From contig UESW01003828.1 in NCBI GenBank assembly GCA_900491605.1, forward strand, positions 899,065 through 963,064: a stretch of 64,000 nt of DNA. Reading direction: 5' to 3'. Below the pieces are notes generated by a model that saw only the letters and a program-made list of their open reading frames with translations, made no database searches and was not told the DNA's origin. Of this stretch, positions 1 to 9,211 are shown one piece after another; within the stretch, counting starts at the first letter, position 1, and every line of letters starts with the position of its first letter. Source of the DNA: Calamus simplicifolius (taxonomy: Eukaryota; Streptophyta; Magnoliopsida; Arecales; Arecaceae). The position numbers and the translations under genes are program-made.

Positions 1-786
1 GACGGACCCCTGGACCACTTGGAGAGCTACAAGGTCCTCATGCAGGTCCAGGGAGCGACGGACTCCCTTTTATGTGTCGCCTTTCCGGCCACCCTTCGCA
101 AGGCGGCACGCGCGTGTACTTCCGCCTGCCTCCACGCAGCATCAATTCGTTTCGGCAACTCGAGCGATCTTTCCTGGCCCACTTTGATACTTGCCGAAAG
201 ATCCCGCGAGTGGCTGATAGCCTATTTGCTGTTCAGCAGAGGAGTGGCGAAACCTTGAAGGACTTTGTCGCTCGGTTTAAGGAAGCAGCGTTGGAGGTAT
301 ATAACCTGGAAGATTCTGTAGCCATTTTGGCATTAAAACGAGGGCTCCGTCCCTCCAGGTTCGCCTATTCTGGACAAGAAGCCTCCGAGTTCTTATGCCG
401 AGATTCTGAGTCGAGCACAGAAGTACATTCGCGCCGACGAGGTGGATTCTTCCAGGAGGGAAGCTGACAAGAACACCAGTAAGAAACCACCGCCTACTGA
501 TCATGCCGGAGCACGACCCCGGAAGCCTGGGCCTCCTCACCGCTCAGATCGCCGACCACAGATGCTTGTTCCTAAGGAGCAATTCACTCCCCTCATGGCT
601 CCTATATCTCACATCCTACTAGAGATCGAGAAGGAACCTTATTTCAAGCGTCCGGCTCCTTTGAAATCTGGGACCCCCCGCAACAAGGAGTTTTACTGTC
701 GGTACCACCGGGACTATGGTCACGACACCGAGGACTGCCGCCATCTGAAGAAAGCCATTGAGGAGCTGGTTCAACAGGGTCACTAG
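1..786 (+). pseudogene. Tat gag, C-terminal part, frameshifted
   Basis: This is a retrotransposon capsid/nucleocapsid gene fragment, open at the left edge. The capsid region reads in frame 1 from the edge (HLESYKVLMQVQGATDSLL), shifts near 115 to the frame holding SFRQLERSFLAHF and GETLKDFVARFKEAALEVYN, and shifts back near 365. The C-terminal part has a degenerate zinc-knuckle typical of Tat gag (CRYHRDYGHDTEDC, about 690-740). An in-frame TAG at 784-786 follows GH, just where the family normally continues with a Leu codon towards protease. One T-to-A change from TTG would create it, so a nonsense mutation is the simplest reading. The reading frame is the same on both sides of the stop. Confidence 0.85.
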
Positions 787-1660
787 GGCAAATTCGTTCG
801 AAGGGGAAACTTTCCCACTTCGGGTCCATCGGTGCCTCCGATACTTCCGGCCGGCGTGGACAATGCTCCAATGGAGAAGACCATAGCTATGATTTCCTGG
901 GGGGCAGGTGGCGGTTCAAAGAGGCAGCGAGAGGGAGTAGATTCTGTAATTCCTTTCTTTGGAAAGGATTTAGATGGGGTAGTTAATAAGCATGACGACA
1001 GCGTCGTTGTGTCCATGACTATAGCCAAACATCCTGTAAAAAGAATTTTAGTTGATAGTGGGAGTTCGGTGGATGTTTTGAGCTACGAGGCTTTTGTTCG
1101 GATGAATCTGTCGAAGTCTTCCCTCAGACCCGTTGCCGCGCCTCTAATGGGCTTCACTGGAGACTCGGTGAGCATTGAGGGGGAGATTGCCCTCCCAGTC
1201 ACGGCTGGAACCCCTCCATGTCAAAGCACCGTGGTTATAAATTTCTTGGTGGTCCGGGTCCCACTGGCTTATAACGCTATATTGGGGAGACCAGGATTGA
1301 ATTTGCTAGATGCCGTGATCTCCACTAAGAGATTATTGGTAAGGTTCCCCACCGATGAAGGAGTCGGAGAAATGAAAGGGGAGCAAAGCCCGCCACCGCT
1401 TTGCTATCATTTGTCTCCCAGCCCACTGGAAGCGGCGTCGGCAATAGCCTCTGAGCCGCTCGATCCCCGGGAGCTGGGAAGGAGGGGAGAGCCAGCCGAA
1501 CACCTTCTGACCCTCCCCTTGGGGGATGACCCGGCAAGGACTGTTCAGGTGGGGGCGTTGCTTCCGGAAGAGGCATGTGATCGACTTCTTACTTTCCTGC
1601 GTGCCAACACCGACGTCTTTGCATGGTCGTCCTCAGACATGCCGGGCGTCCCTGAGAAGT
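787..1660 (+). pseudogene. Tat aspartic protease region of pol
   Basis: This part of the polyprotein contains the retroviral-type aspartic protease that processes Gag-Pol in virus-like particles. The catalytic motif VDSGSSVDVL lies at about 1051-1080, and the second conserved stretch AILGRPGLNLL at about 1273-1305. The frame is open from 787 to 1660 and continues the gag frame after the TAG at 784-786. A missing base just after PGVPEK at about 1660 closes it. The following linker (ITHRLNLRPECRPV) then reads in another frame. Family assignment is secure. The exact protein ends are not visible because the domain is embedded in a polyprotein. Confidence 0.88.
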
Positions 1661-2990
1661 GATCACCCATCGGCTCAACCTCAGGCCAGAGTGTCGGCCG
1701 GTCCGACAGAAAAAAGAAACTTCGCTCCAGATAGACAGAAAGCTATCGACGAGGAAGTTCGCAAGTTAACGGCTGCAGGCCATATTCGGGAGGTCCATTA
1801 CCCCGAATGGTTGGCCAACGTGGTGCTGGTCCGTAAGACCAACGGGAGCTGGAGAATGTGCGTGGATTTCACCGATCTCAACAAAGCATGCCCTAAGGAC
1901 AGCTTTCCCTGCCCCGGATCGATCAACTGGTGGACGCTACATCCGGCATGAGGTCCTTAGCTTCATGGATGCTTTCTCTGGATACAACCAGATCAGGATG
2001 AATCCGGCGGATGAAGCTACCTCCTTCATAACTGAGAAGGGGTTGTACTGCTACAGGGTAATGCCTTTTGGGCTAAAGAACGCGGGAGCCACCTACCAAA
2101 GGCTGATGAACAAAGTCTTCGAAGGCCAGATAGGACGCAACATGGAAGTGTACGTGGATGACATGTTGACAAAAGCGTCCACGCCACCGACCATATCGCG
2201 GACCTAACGGAGACTTTTGACAACCTTCGTCGGTACCAGATGAAGCTGAACCCATGCAAGTGTGCATTTGGGGTGACAGCCGGAAAGTTCTTGGGTTTCA
2301 TGGTAACCCGGCGGGGATCGAGGCAAACCCGGACAAAGTTCAAGCCATCTTGGACATGAGGCCTCCCGCCAACAAGAAGGAAATACAGCGCCTGACGGGA
2401 AGGGTGGCCGCCTTAAGTCGCTTCCTGTCCAAGTCCGCTGAAAGGTGCCTACCTTTCTTCAAGGCGCTCCGCAAGGTCAATGAATTCGAATGGACGAAAG
2501 AATGTCAAGAGGCGTTCGAGGGGTTAAAGGAATTCTTATCTACCCCGCCGCTGCTAGCCAAGCCAACAGGTGGAGAAGAACTCCTTCTATACCTCGCGGC
2601 CTCTCCTGAAGCCGTTAGTTCTGTGCTGGTCCGCGTGGACACCAATGGCATGCAAAGGCCAGTATACTACACAAGCAAGGTGCTCCACGATGCAGAGACC
2701 AGGTACTCGAAGATGGAGAAGATTATCTTCGCGTTGATCGTGTCTGCCCAGCGTCTGCGGCCATACTTCCAAGCCCACCCGATCGCGGTGATCACAGACC
2801 AACCTCTGAAGACAGTTCTCGCTCGCCCGGATACTTCCGGCCGATTGGCAAGGTGGGCCCTTAAGTTGGGGGAATTTGATCTATCTTTTCGCCCCCGGTC
2901 GGCCATGAAGTCTCAAGTCTTGGCGGATTTTTTGGTCGAATGCACTTGGGAGAGGAGCAACCTGAAGAACCTCCTACAACCTCAGCCCCT
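1661..2990 (+). pseudogene. Tat reverse transcriptase and RNase H, frameshifted
   Basis: This is the RNA-dependent DNA polymerase and its attached RNase H. Visible RT motifs are KTNGSWRMCVDFTDLNKACPK (about 1833-1895), MDAFSGYNQIRMNP (1965-2006), MPFGLKNAGATYQRLMN (2062-2112) and the active site YVDDM at 2151-2165. The connection and the gypsy RNase H follow in 2330-2945 (LLLYLAASPEAVSSVLVR, VYYTSKVLHDAETRYS, ITDQPLK). Frame breaks are seen near 1660, 1720, 1925, 2170 and 2310, each explained by one or two missing bases. The usual first catalytic Asp of this RNase H is replaced (LYLAAS), as is common in dual-RNase H elements, where the second domain takes over. Confidence 0.9.
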
Positions 2991-3465
2991 CGGAACCAGT
3001 GATGATGAATGGGTCCATGTAGACGGGGCGTCGAATTCTCAAGGGAGCGGAGCAGGCCTCATCTTGGCCAACTCGGATGGAGTTGTAACCGAGTGTGCAC
3101 TCCGCTTCCTCTTTCCAGCCACTAATAATCAGGCAGAATATGAAGCTTTGTTGTCCGGGATGAGATTAGCTCAAGAGCTTGGGGTGAAACGCCTTAGGGC
3201 GTTCACCGACTCCCAACTGGTCGCTGGCCAAATCGCAAGGGAATATGAAGCAAGGGATCCCATCATGTCCCGCTACTTAAGTATGGTGCAATCGCTAGCT
3301 TCTCCCTTGGCTTACTTTAGCGTCAGCTACATCCCTCGACAGGAGAATGCTAGAGCCGACGCCTTATCCCATCTTGCCACCTCAGCTGATGGGATGCTGG
3401 GAAGAGCTTATGTAGAGCACTTAGAAGCCCCGAGTATTGACGCCAAGAGAAACTCTACCAGTTGA
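2991..3465 (+). CDS. Archaeal-type RNase H (aRH) domain of Tat pol
   Basis: This second RNase H domain, downstream of the gypsy one, degrades RNA in RNA/DNA hybrids during reverse transcription. The four acidic catalytic positions are visible: Asp in WVHVDGAS (about 3010), Glu in NQAEYEALL (about 3140), Asp in AFTDSQLVAGQI (about 3210) and Asp in NARADALSHLA (about 3360). The domain reads without interruption in the same frame as the upstream RNase H. The frame ends at a TGA at 3463-3465, just before the integrase part, which continues in another frame. A duplicated RNase H of this type is diagnostic of Tat/Ogre-type elements. It is a domain of a polyprotein, not a free-standing gene. Confidence 0.88.
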
Positions 3466-4707
3466 GCAGGAGCCTTCCTGGATGGACCTATGTCCGGTAC
3501 TTTACCGAGGGTACCCTCCCAGAAGACCCTGCCGAAGCCAGGAAACTTAAAAGACGGGCCCCAAAGTTTTTCATAATGGAGGGAAAGCTCTATCGGAGGT
3601 CGTTCTCATACCCAGTTCTCAGGTGTGTTGGTCCCACCGAAGCTAATTATATTCTGCGAGAGATACATGAAGGTATATGTGGAAGCCATCTGGGGGGCAG
3701 AGCTCTTGCATACAAAGCCCTACGGCAGGGGTATTACTGGCTGACAATGAAGGAGGATGCATCCGAACTTGTTAAGAGGTGTGACAGCTGCCAGCGCCAT
3801 GCCAACATTCAACATCAACCGGCGTCCCAGCTGACCCCCCTGGCTGCACCCTGGCCCTTCGCACAGTGGGGCATGGACATCCTGGGACCATTCCCTCCAG
3901 CCTCCGGACAACGCAAGTTCCTAGTGGTGGCAGTCGACCATTTCACCAAGTGGATCGAGGCGGAGGCTCTCGCCAAGATCACGGAGGGCAAAATAAGGAC
4001 TTTCTTCTGGAAGTCTGTCGTGTGCCGGTTCGGGCTACCGCACACCCTCGTTACTGACAACGGCCGACAGTTTGACAACACGGCCTTCCGGGAATTCTGC
4101 GTTGGCCTGGGCATCCATCATCGATTCACCTCCGTGGGGCACCCCCAGACCAACGGCGCAGCCGAGGTGACCAATCGCATCATCCTCCAAGGGCTCAGGG
4201 CTCGGCTAGATGGCTGCAAAGGGCGCTGGGTGGAGGAACTCCCCAGTGTACTGTGGGCCTACCACACGACGCCGAGCCCCTACTGGGGAAACTCCTTTCA
4301 GCCTGGTCTTTGGGACCGAAGCGGTCATTCCGGTGGAGATAGGAGTTCCCAGTCCCCGGACAGAATTATACCACGAAGAAAGCAACTCAAACCAGCTGCG
4401 AGCCGATCTAGATTTAGTGGAAGAATTGCGAGACCAAGCACAGCTTCGCATGGCGGCTTTCCGTCAGCGAGCGGCCAAGTACTACAATGCTCGAGTACGA
4501 TCCAAGACGTTCCGTTCCGGAGATCTCGTTCTGCGAAGAGCTGAAGTATCAAAGCCAACAGAGGGGGGCAAGCTGGCACCGAAATGGGAAGGACCATACC
4601 GTGTCAAGGAGGTACTTCACCACGGGGCATACAAAGTTGAAGAGCTAGACGGGAAACCGCTTCCTCGCACTTGGAACGCCGACAATTTACGCCGGTATTA
4701 TCAGTAA
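3466..4707 (+). pseudogene. Tat integrase, one frameshift
   Basis: This enzyme inserts the cDNA copy into the chromosome. The HHCC zinc-binding region is present at about 3664-3800 (HEGICGSHLGG, then CDSCQRH). The catalytic core has Asp in WGMDILGPFPP (about 3873), Asp in VTDNGRQFDN (about 4054) and Glu in TNGAAEVTNR (about 4160). A frame break near 4285 moves the C-terminal part (ETPFSLVFGTEAVIPVEIG, then WEGPYRVKEVLHHGAYKVEEL) into another frame. The natural stop TAA is at 4705-4707, after NADNLRRYYQ. No chromodomain follows, as expected for Tat rather than chromovirus. The element's 3' region begins directly downstream. Confidence 0.9.
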
Positions 4708-4794
4708 GGTGCTATCTTCATTAATTTGAATCTATTTGATAGATTGATGTTCGAAATGTTTGCATTATTTTTGAATGAGTATGCTCGGCAACAA

Positions 4795-5000
4795 AACCGG
4801 CTCTTCGCGTCGGCACTAAAGACCGGCTCCGCGTCGGCACAAAAGACCGGCTCTCGGCACAAAAGACCGGCTCCGCGTCGGCACTAAAGACCGGCTCCGC
4901 GTCGGCACTAAAGACCGGCTCTCAGCGTCGGCACTAAAGACCGGCTCTCCGCGTCGGCACTAAAGACCGGTCCTTCGCGTCGGTGCCAAAAACCGGCTCC
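4795..5000. repeat. GC-rich minisatellite, unit 1
   Basis: About eight tandem copies of a 20-28 base unit with the core CGTCGGCACTAAAGACCGGC and variable CTCT/TCCG spacers. It lies between the integrase stop and the antisense gene. Tandem repeats in this 3' region are a known property of Tat/Ogre elements. Confidence 0.9.
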
Positions 5001-5212
5001 CTGTGCGGTAATTCGGGACAATGTTTGGGCGCACGGTCACATTTCGCGCGACCTATCTAACGAGGCACCATTGGTTGGAGATTCGCGACAACTCACCCAG
5101 CTAAAGCTGATTATAACCAAAGGCACGTGAGGGTTAAAATATTCATTGATGGCTAAAAGTTTACAAAATTGCCGACCTGAGTCGGGCTTAGCAATACAAA
5201 AAAAAAAAACTG

Positions 5213-7636
5213 CTAAGGGTCATTTGGGGCCGGGTCATCGTCTTCAGGGACGTCATCTGGCTTCAGCCCTTCAATATCCTCGAGGTCGTAGAGTTCTTGG
5301 ATTTTTTCCTTGCAGTCTTGGAAGCCGGCATTGTAAGCAAACGCCTCCGATTCGGCTAAGCTCCTTATCAAAGGCTTTAGACTTCCTGAAATCCTCTACG
5401 GCCTCTGCAGCTCTTTTCTCCGCCTCGAGGGCTTTCCGCTCGGACTCGACGGCCTCCCTCTTGGCCTCAGTCACCGCCGCCTCCAAGTCGGCAATCTTGG
5501 CGTCGGACTGGCGGGCGACCTCTTTGGCTGCGTCTATTTCAATGGAGGCGGAATCCAATCGAGTCTTCAAGACGCACATTTCTGATTCCACCACCTCCAG
5601 CCTCTCCTCGGCCATCCTTTGCTTTTCCTCGGCCGCCTGAGCGTTATCCAGCTCATTGGCTGCACGACGCTGGGCAACTTCCAGCGCGTACTCGGCCTTC
5701 TCGGCTCTCAGCCGGATGGCTTCGACTTCGCCCTTTAGGGTGGCCCGGGTATCCTCCAAAGCCATCTCTGCCTTTTCTGCCCTGGCCTGGAGTGATAGCA
5801 TCTCCTCCCGCGACTGGTCGAGAGCAGCATCACTCAGGGTCCAAAGTTCCCTCATGGCGATCAGAGAGTTCAGTGCCTGGATGGAATGTCAATGTTAAAA
5901 AGCAAAATAAAACAAACGAAACAAAGAGAAAAATGATAATGAGCAAAGGCTCACCCAGAGGTGTGCCACGACGCCTCGCGGAAGAAGGTGGCTCTCCCTT
6001 GATGCCGGAGAAACTCCTGCACCTCTACCACAGATGCTTCATCTAAGGCCCGCTCGGCCCAGCGGCTGTGGTTCGCCAACAGTGATTGGAAGGAAGGGTC
6101 GACGCCCCTTCCTTTCCCTCGGCACGGGGGCCGCGGAGGAAGATTCCGCCTCCGACTCTGCTGCCTCCGGCCCCTTGGCTGGTGGAGGCGCTTCGGTTGT
6201 TGCCCCTACGGGGGCAGGATAGCTGCGGGAGTTGGCTCTATTGGTGCGGGGACCTGCTCCGTCTCCACGGCTTCGGCGGGGGTGACGGTGCTTTTGCAAC
6301 CTGCTCTGGAGAAGGATCGAGCAGGATGATAGGAGGAGCTGGAACTGAGGGAGATCTTCTTTCTCTTATTTGGCTCCGCCCGTCTTCCTCGCCGGCCTCG
6401 GCCTTACCATGTCTCTCTTGGCGGGCTCGTCGATTGGGCTCTGGCTGCCTCGCACACGTGCGGGGATTCTACAATTTTGGCCCTTTTGGCATCGGCCTCC
6501 CCGCGTCGGCCCTTCTAGTGTCGGCCTTCTTCAAAATCTTAGCGCGCAGGGGCTTCACAACTCTAGCCCCTCCGTCGGCCCTCCCTGCGTCGCCCCTCCA
6601 GCGTCGGCCCTTCCCGCGGCCCTCCCCGTCAGCCCTTCCCGCGTCCTCTCCCCGCGTCGGCTCTTCTTGGGACTTTGGCAACGGCCCTCCTCTTGGCAAG
6701 GGACTTATTCCCCGTTGCCTTCCTCTTCTTAGTGGCCGCCTGCCTGAGCTCGCGAAGCGATGGCGCCATCCCTATAAAGACGGGAGATGAATAAAAAATA
6801 AAAAATGAATAGATAAAAAAAAAAAGAAAGGGGAAGAAAAAGAAAAGAAAAAGAAAAAGGTGGGTAATCAAGTGCTCACCACCAGAAGGGATTAGGCCGG
6901 CGAGACGAAGGTTTTCATCAAAAGCTTATTGCATCGAGGGACATCGGCAGTCAGAAGCTGCCCAAATGCCATTCGATCTCTTGGAAGGATAGAAGAATCC
7001 CTATTGGCATCAATGTTGGGTGTCCCCCAGCTTCCGCGCACCCCACCGATATCAGCAAAAAAGAACTTATCCTTCCACCCTTTAACGGAGGTGGGAAGGT
7101 ACAACTTGAGGATCCTATTGGACCTAGGAGTAAAGGACCACCAACCTGATTGCTTGCGGAGGTATAAAAACTGCGGAATAAGGAGATGCTGGAGAACCTC
7201 TATGCCTTGCAGGTGACAGAGAACCAGAATCCGGCGGTCTTCCGAAGTCCGGCCTTAAAGAAGGCTCCATACAAGGCAACTCTTCCGGGACGGGAAGAGG
7301 TTACCCTGTCATCAGGAGCAGGATAGAACAGACGAAGGTTGGCGGAAAGCTATACCTAGCTTTCAGATTTACTATGTCTTGAGCAGACATAGTGGAAGCA
7401 GTCCCTTCGGGGGACTCCTTGGCAGCGCTGGAAGGACCAGCAGCCATCGGACGGCTCCGGGCGGAAGTCCGCCCCCGGTCAGACGACTCCCGGCTACGGG
7501 GCGTCTGACCGGCCGCCGTTCTGGCAGGGAATGATTGGAGGAGGGGGTAGACCACTGGCTTGGTAAGGAAGCGGAAGTTTGAGAGTGGGGGAACGATCCC
7601 GGAATCAGAAATAGAGCAAGAAGGCGAGGAAGCCAT
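5213..7636 (-). pseudogene. Antisense gene, unit 1: Transposase_28-like plus coiled-coil protein, broken
   Basis: A three-exon gene on the strand opposite to the retrotransposon. Exon 1 (7636-6880) starts MASSPSCSISDSG and ends at a GTGAGC donor. Exon 2 (6771-5955) follows an acceptor ending TTTATAG and encodes a Lys/Arg/Ala/Pro-rich low-complexity stretch. Exon 3 (5876-5213) follows an acceptor ending CATCCAG and encodes a long coiled coil (heptads rich in Ala, Glu, Arg). In intact copies exon 1 has the plant domain called 'putative gypsy type transposon' (Transposase_28): LDRYSLTPSQLVSNSIRTI. In this unit about 115 bases of that domain are deleted near 7238, and exon 3 has a frame break near 5355. 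Extra ORFs, including antisense ones, are known in Tat elements; their function is not established. Confidence 0.82.
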
Positions 7637-7775
7637 GGAGACTAACCTGAAAACTTGAGCTAGGATCGAAGGAGCACGAGAGAGAATAAAACACGGGAGG
7701 CGGACGGACGCTTGCGGACTCGAGAGGAAGCAGTAGCGTAAGAGAAGGGAAGATGGGAGGATAAGGACGATTTTT

Positions 7776-7788
7776 CCTCTTATAGCCC
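7776..7788 (-). promoter_or_regulatory. TATA box of antisense gene, unit 1
   Basis: On the minus strand the sequence reads GGGGCTATAAGAGG, about 145 bases upstream of the antisense start codon. The same motif stands at the same distance in every complete unit, and a corresponding TATAAAA precedes the related gene in the relic at 60813. Confidence 0.6.
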
Positions 7789-8083
7789 CATTTCAAATCA
7801 TCCCATGGCCGTCCGTTCTGGCCATGTGTCCACCTTCAAATGGAAGGCGCTTCGGCGGCCTACCGGCGCGAAAAACACGAAAAGCTCCACCAATAGAGAA
7901 ATAGCGGTGGCCTTACCGCAATGATGACGCTCGCCTTTTACGACTCACTACTCGAGGGAAATCCTTCCCAATCCCAACAGCCCGGACAGACGAAATGATG
8001 GCGCGAGAATCGGCCGCCCAGAAGATATTAACACCCCTTTCGCTGGTGATTGTGCGCTCACCCATCTCAGGGGCGGGGGCATC

Positions 8084-8843
8084 TGATACGGCTGACCGTC
8101 TCCTCTGGATGGTATTATCTTTTGCACGATTTCCGAGATAATGATGTGACAGCAAAACCCAGAAAAGGAACTTTGGCTCCGGCCTTTGGCTCGGCAACCA
8201 GCGACGGCCTTCGGCTCCGGCCTCCCGCGATGGCCTTCGGCTCCGGCCTCCAGCTCCGGCCTCGGCTCCGGCTCCGGCCTTTGGCTCCGGCCTCCAGCGA
8301 CGGCCTTTGGTTTCGGCCTCCAGCAACTGCTTCCGGTCCTAACTTGGTGCCTTTTTCGCATACACAATGACCCGCCTCAGGCAACGGATCTCGAGATTCG
8401 AGGTCTATTGCCGTGTACCTCGCTCACTGAAATCACGGGCAAGTGCTGCCACGATCGGCAGTTACCGCTACAAGCGGCCCTCATCCAGCAACGGCTTAAC
8501 CACTCGCCGTTCAAAGAAACTTATCTCAACAAGGAAGATTCGATGGTTCCAACAGAACGAGATAAACGGGACCCCCCAAACAGGTATAAGAGGAGGACCC
8601 GAGCTCAATGCAAGGGATCTCTCTCTCTCCTATCTACCGCTCTCTATCTCTCAACTCCTATCTCACTACTACAAACTGAGCGACAAGTTTACTAACTTGA
8701 GCGTCGGAGGGTCCTCGCCGGGAGCACCGGCCGGGGACTTCTTGCAGGGTTCCGAAGAAGGGAGACACCCTTCCATCCCACTTGGAAGCCCACAACAAAC
8801 CTCAGCATGCCCGTCGCTCAATACGGTTGATTTGTTTGCATCA
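8084..8843 (+). mobile_element. Tat LTR, unit 1 (760 bp)
   Basis: The LTR begins TGATACGG after a polypurine tract (AGGGGCGGGGG at 8069-8079, then CATC) and ends TTTGCATCA, so the ends form TGAT...ATCA. U3 contains GGCTCCGGCC-type repeats (8165-8330). A TATA box (GGTATAAGAGG) is at 8583-8593, followed by a CT-rich leader. U5 contains the segment ACTTGAGCGTCGGAGGGTCC, common in plant gypsy LTRs. The boundaries agree with the relic LTR at 59734-60501, which shares the GGGGCATC|TGAT junction and the CATCA end. No primer-binding site follows; the next base starts the minisatellite. Confidence 0.8.
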
Positions 8844-8995
8844 GCGTCGGCACTAAAGACCGGCTCTCCGCGTCGGCACTAAAGACCGGCTCTCAGCGTC
8901 GGCACTAAAGATCGGCTCTCCGCGTAGGCACTAAAGACCTCTCCGCGTCGGCACTAAAGACCGGTCCTTCGCGTCGGTGCCAAAATCCGGCTCCC
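8844..8995. repeat. GC-rich minisatellite, unit 2
   Basis: About six copies of the CGTCGGCACTAAAGACCGGC-type unit. It starts exactly at the LTR end (CATCA|GCGTCGGCAC), where a retrotransposon would normally have its primer-binding site. Confidence 0.88.
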
Positions 8996-9211
8996 TGCGC
9001 CGGTAATTCGGGACAATGTTTGGGCGCACAGTCACATTTCGCGCGACCTATCTAACGAGGCACCATTGGTTGGAGATTTGCGACAACTCACCCAGCTAAA
9101 GCTGATTATAACCAAAGGCACGCGATGAGGGTTAAAATATTCATTGATGGCTAAAAGTTTACAAAATTGCCGACCTGAGTCGGGCTTAGAGCAATACAAA
9201 AAAAAAAAATG

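Larger units (their letters stand above)
1..8843 (+). mobile_element. Tat-lineage Ty3/gypsy LTR retrotransposon, 5' end outside window
   Basis: This is the 3' part of a large LTR retrotransposon. In order it carries the end of gag, aspartic protease, reverse transcriptase with RNase H, a second archaeal-type RNase H, integrase, a tract of short tandem repeats, an antisense gene, a polypurine tract and the 3' LTR (8084-8843). The second RNase H placed before integrase, and the extra antisense gene between pol and the 3' LTR, are known hallmarks of the Tat lineage. The coding part has at least six frame breaks and one in-frame stop, so the copy is inactive as sequenced. The 5' LTR, primer site and gag start lie left of the window. 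Confidence 0.9.

Noticed and set aside
4795..5000. CRISPR-like array (short repeats with spacers)
   Set aside because: Repeats are tandem with only 2-6 variable bases between them, in a plant retrotransposon; no spacers.
5146..5898. Plus-strand open frames opposite the coiled-coil exon (also in other units)
   Set aside because: Ser/Ala-rich shadows of the antisense coiled-coil coding sequence.
7913..8384. Open frames with GAEGRRWRPEPKA-like repeats in each array unit
   Set aside because: They are translations of the GGCTCCGGCC repeats in U3, open in several frames, with no start context or domain.
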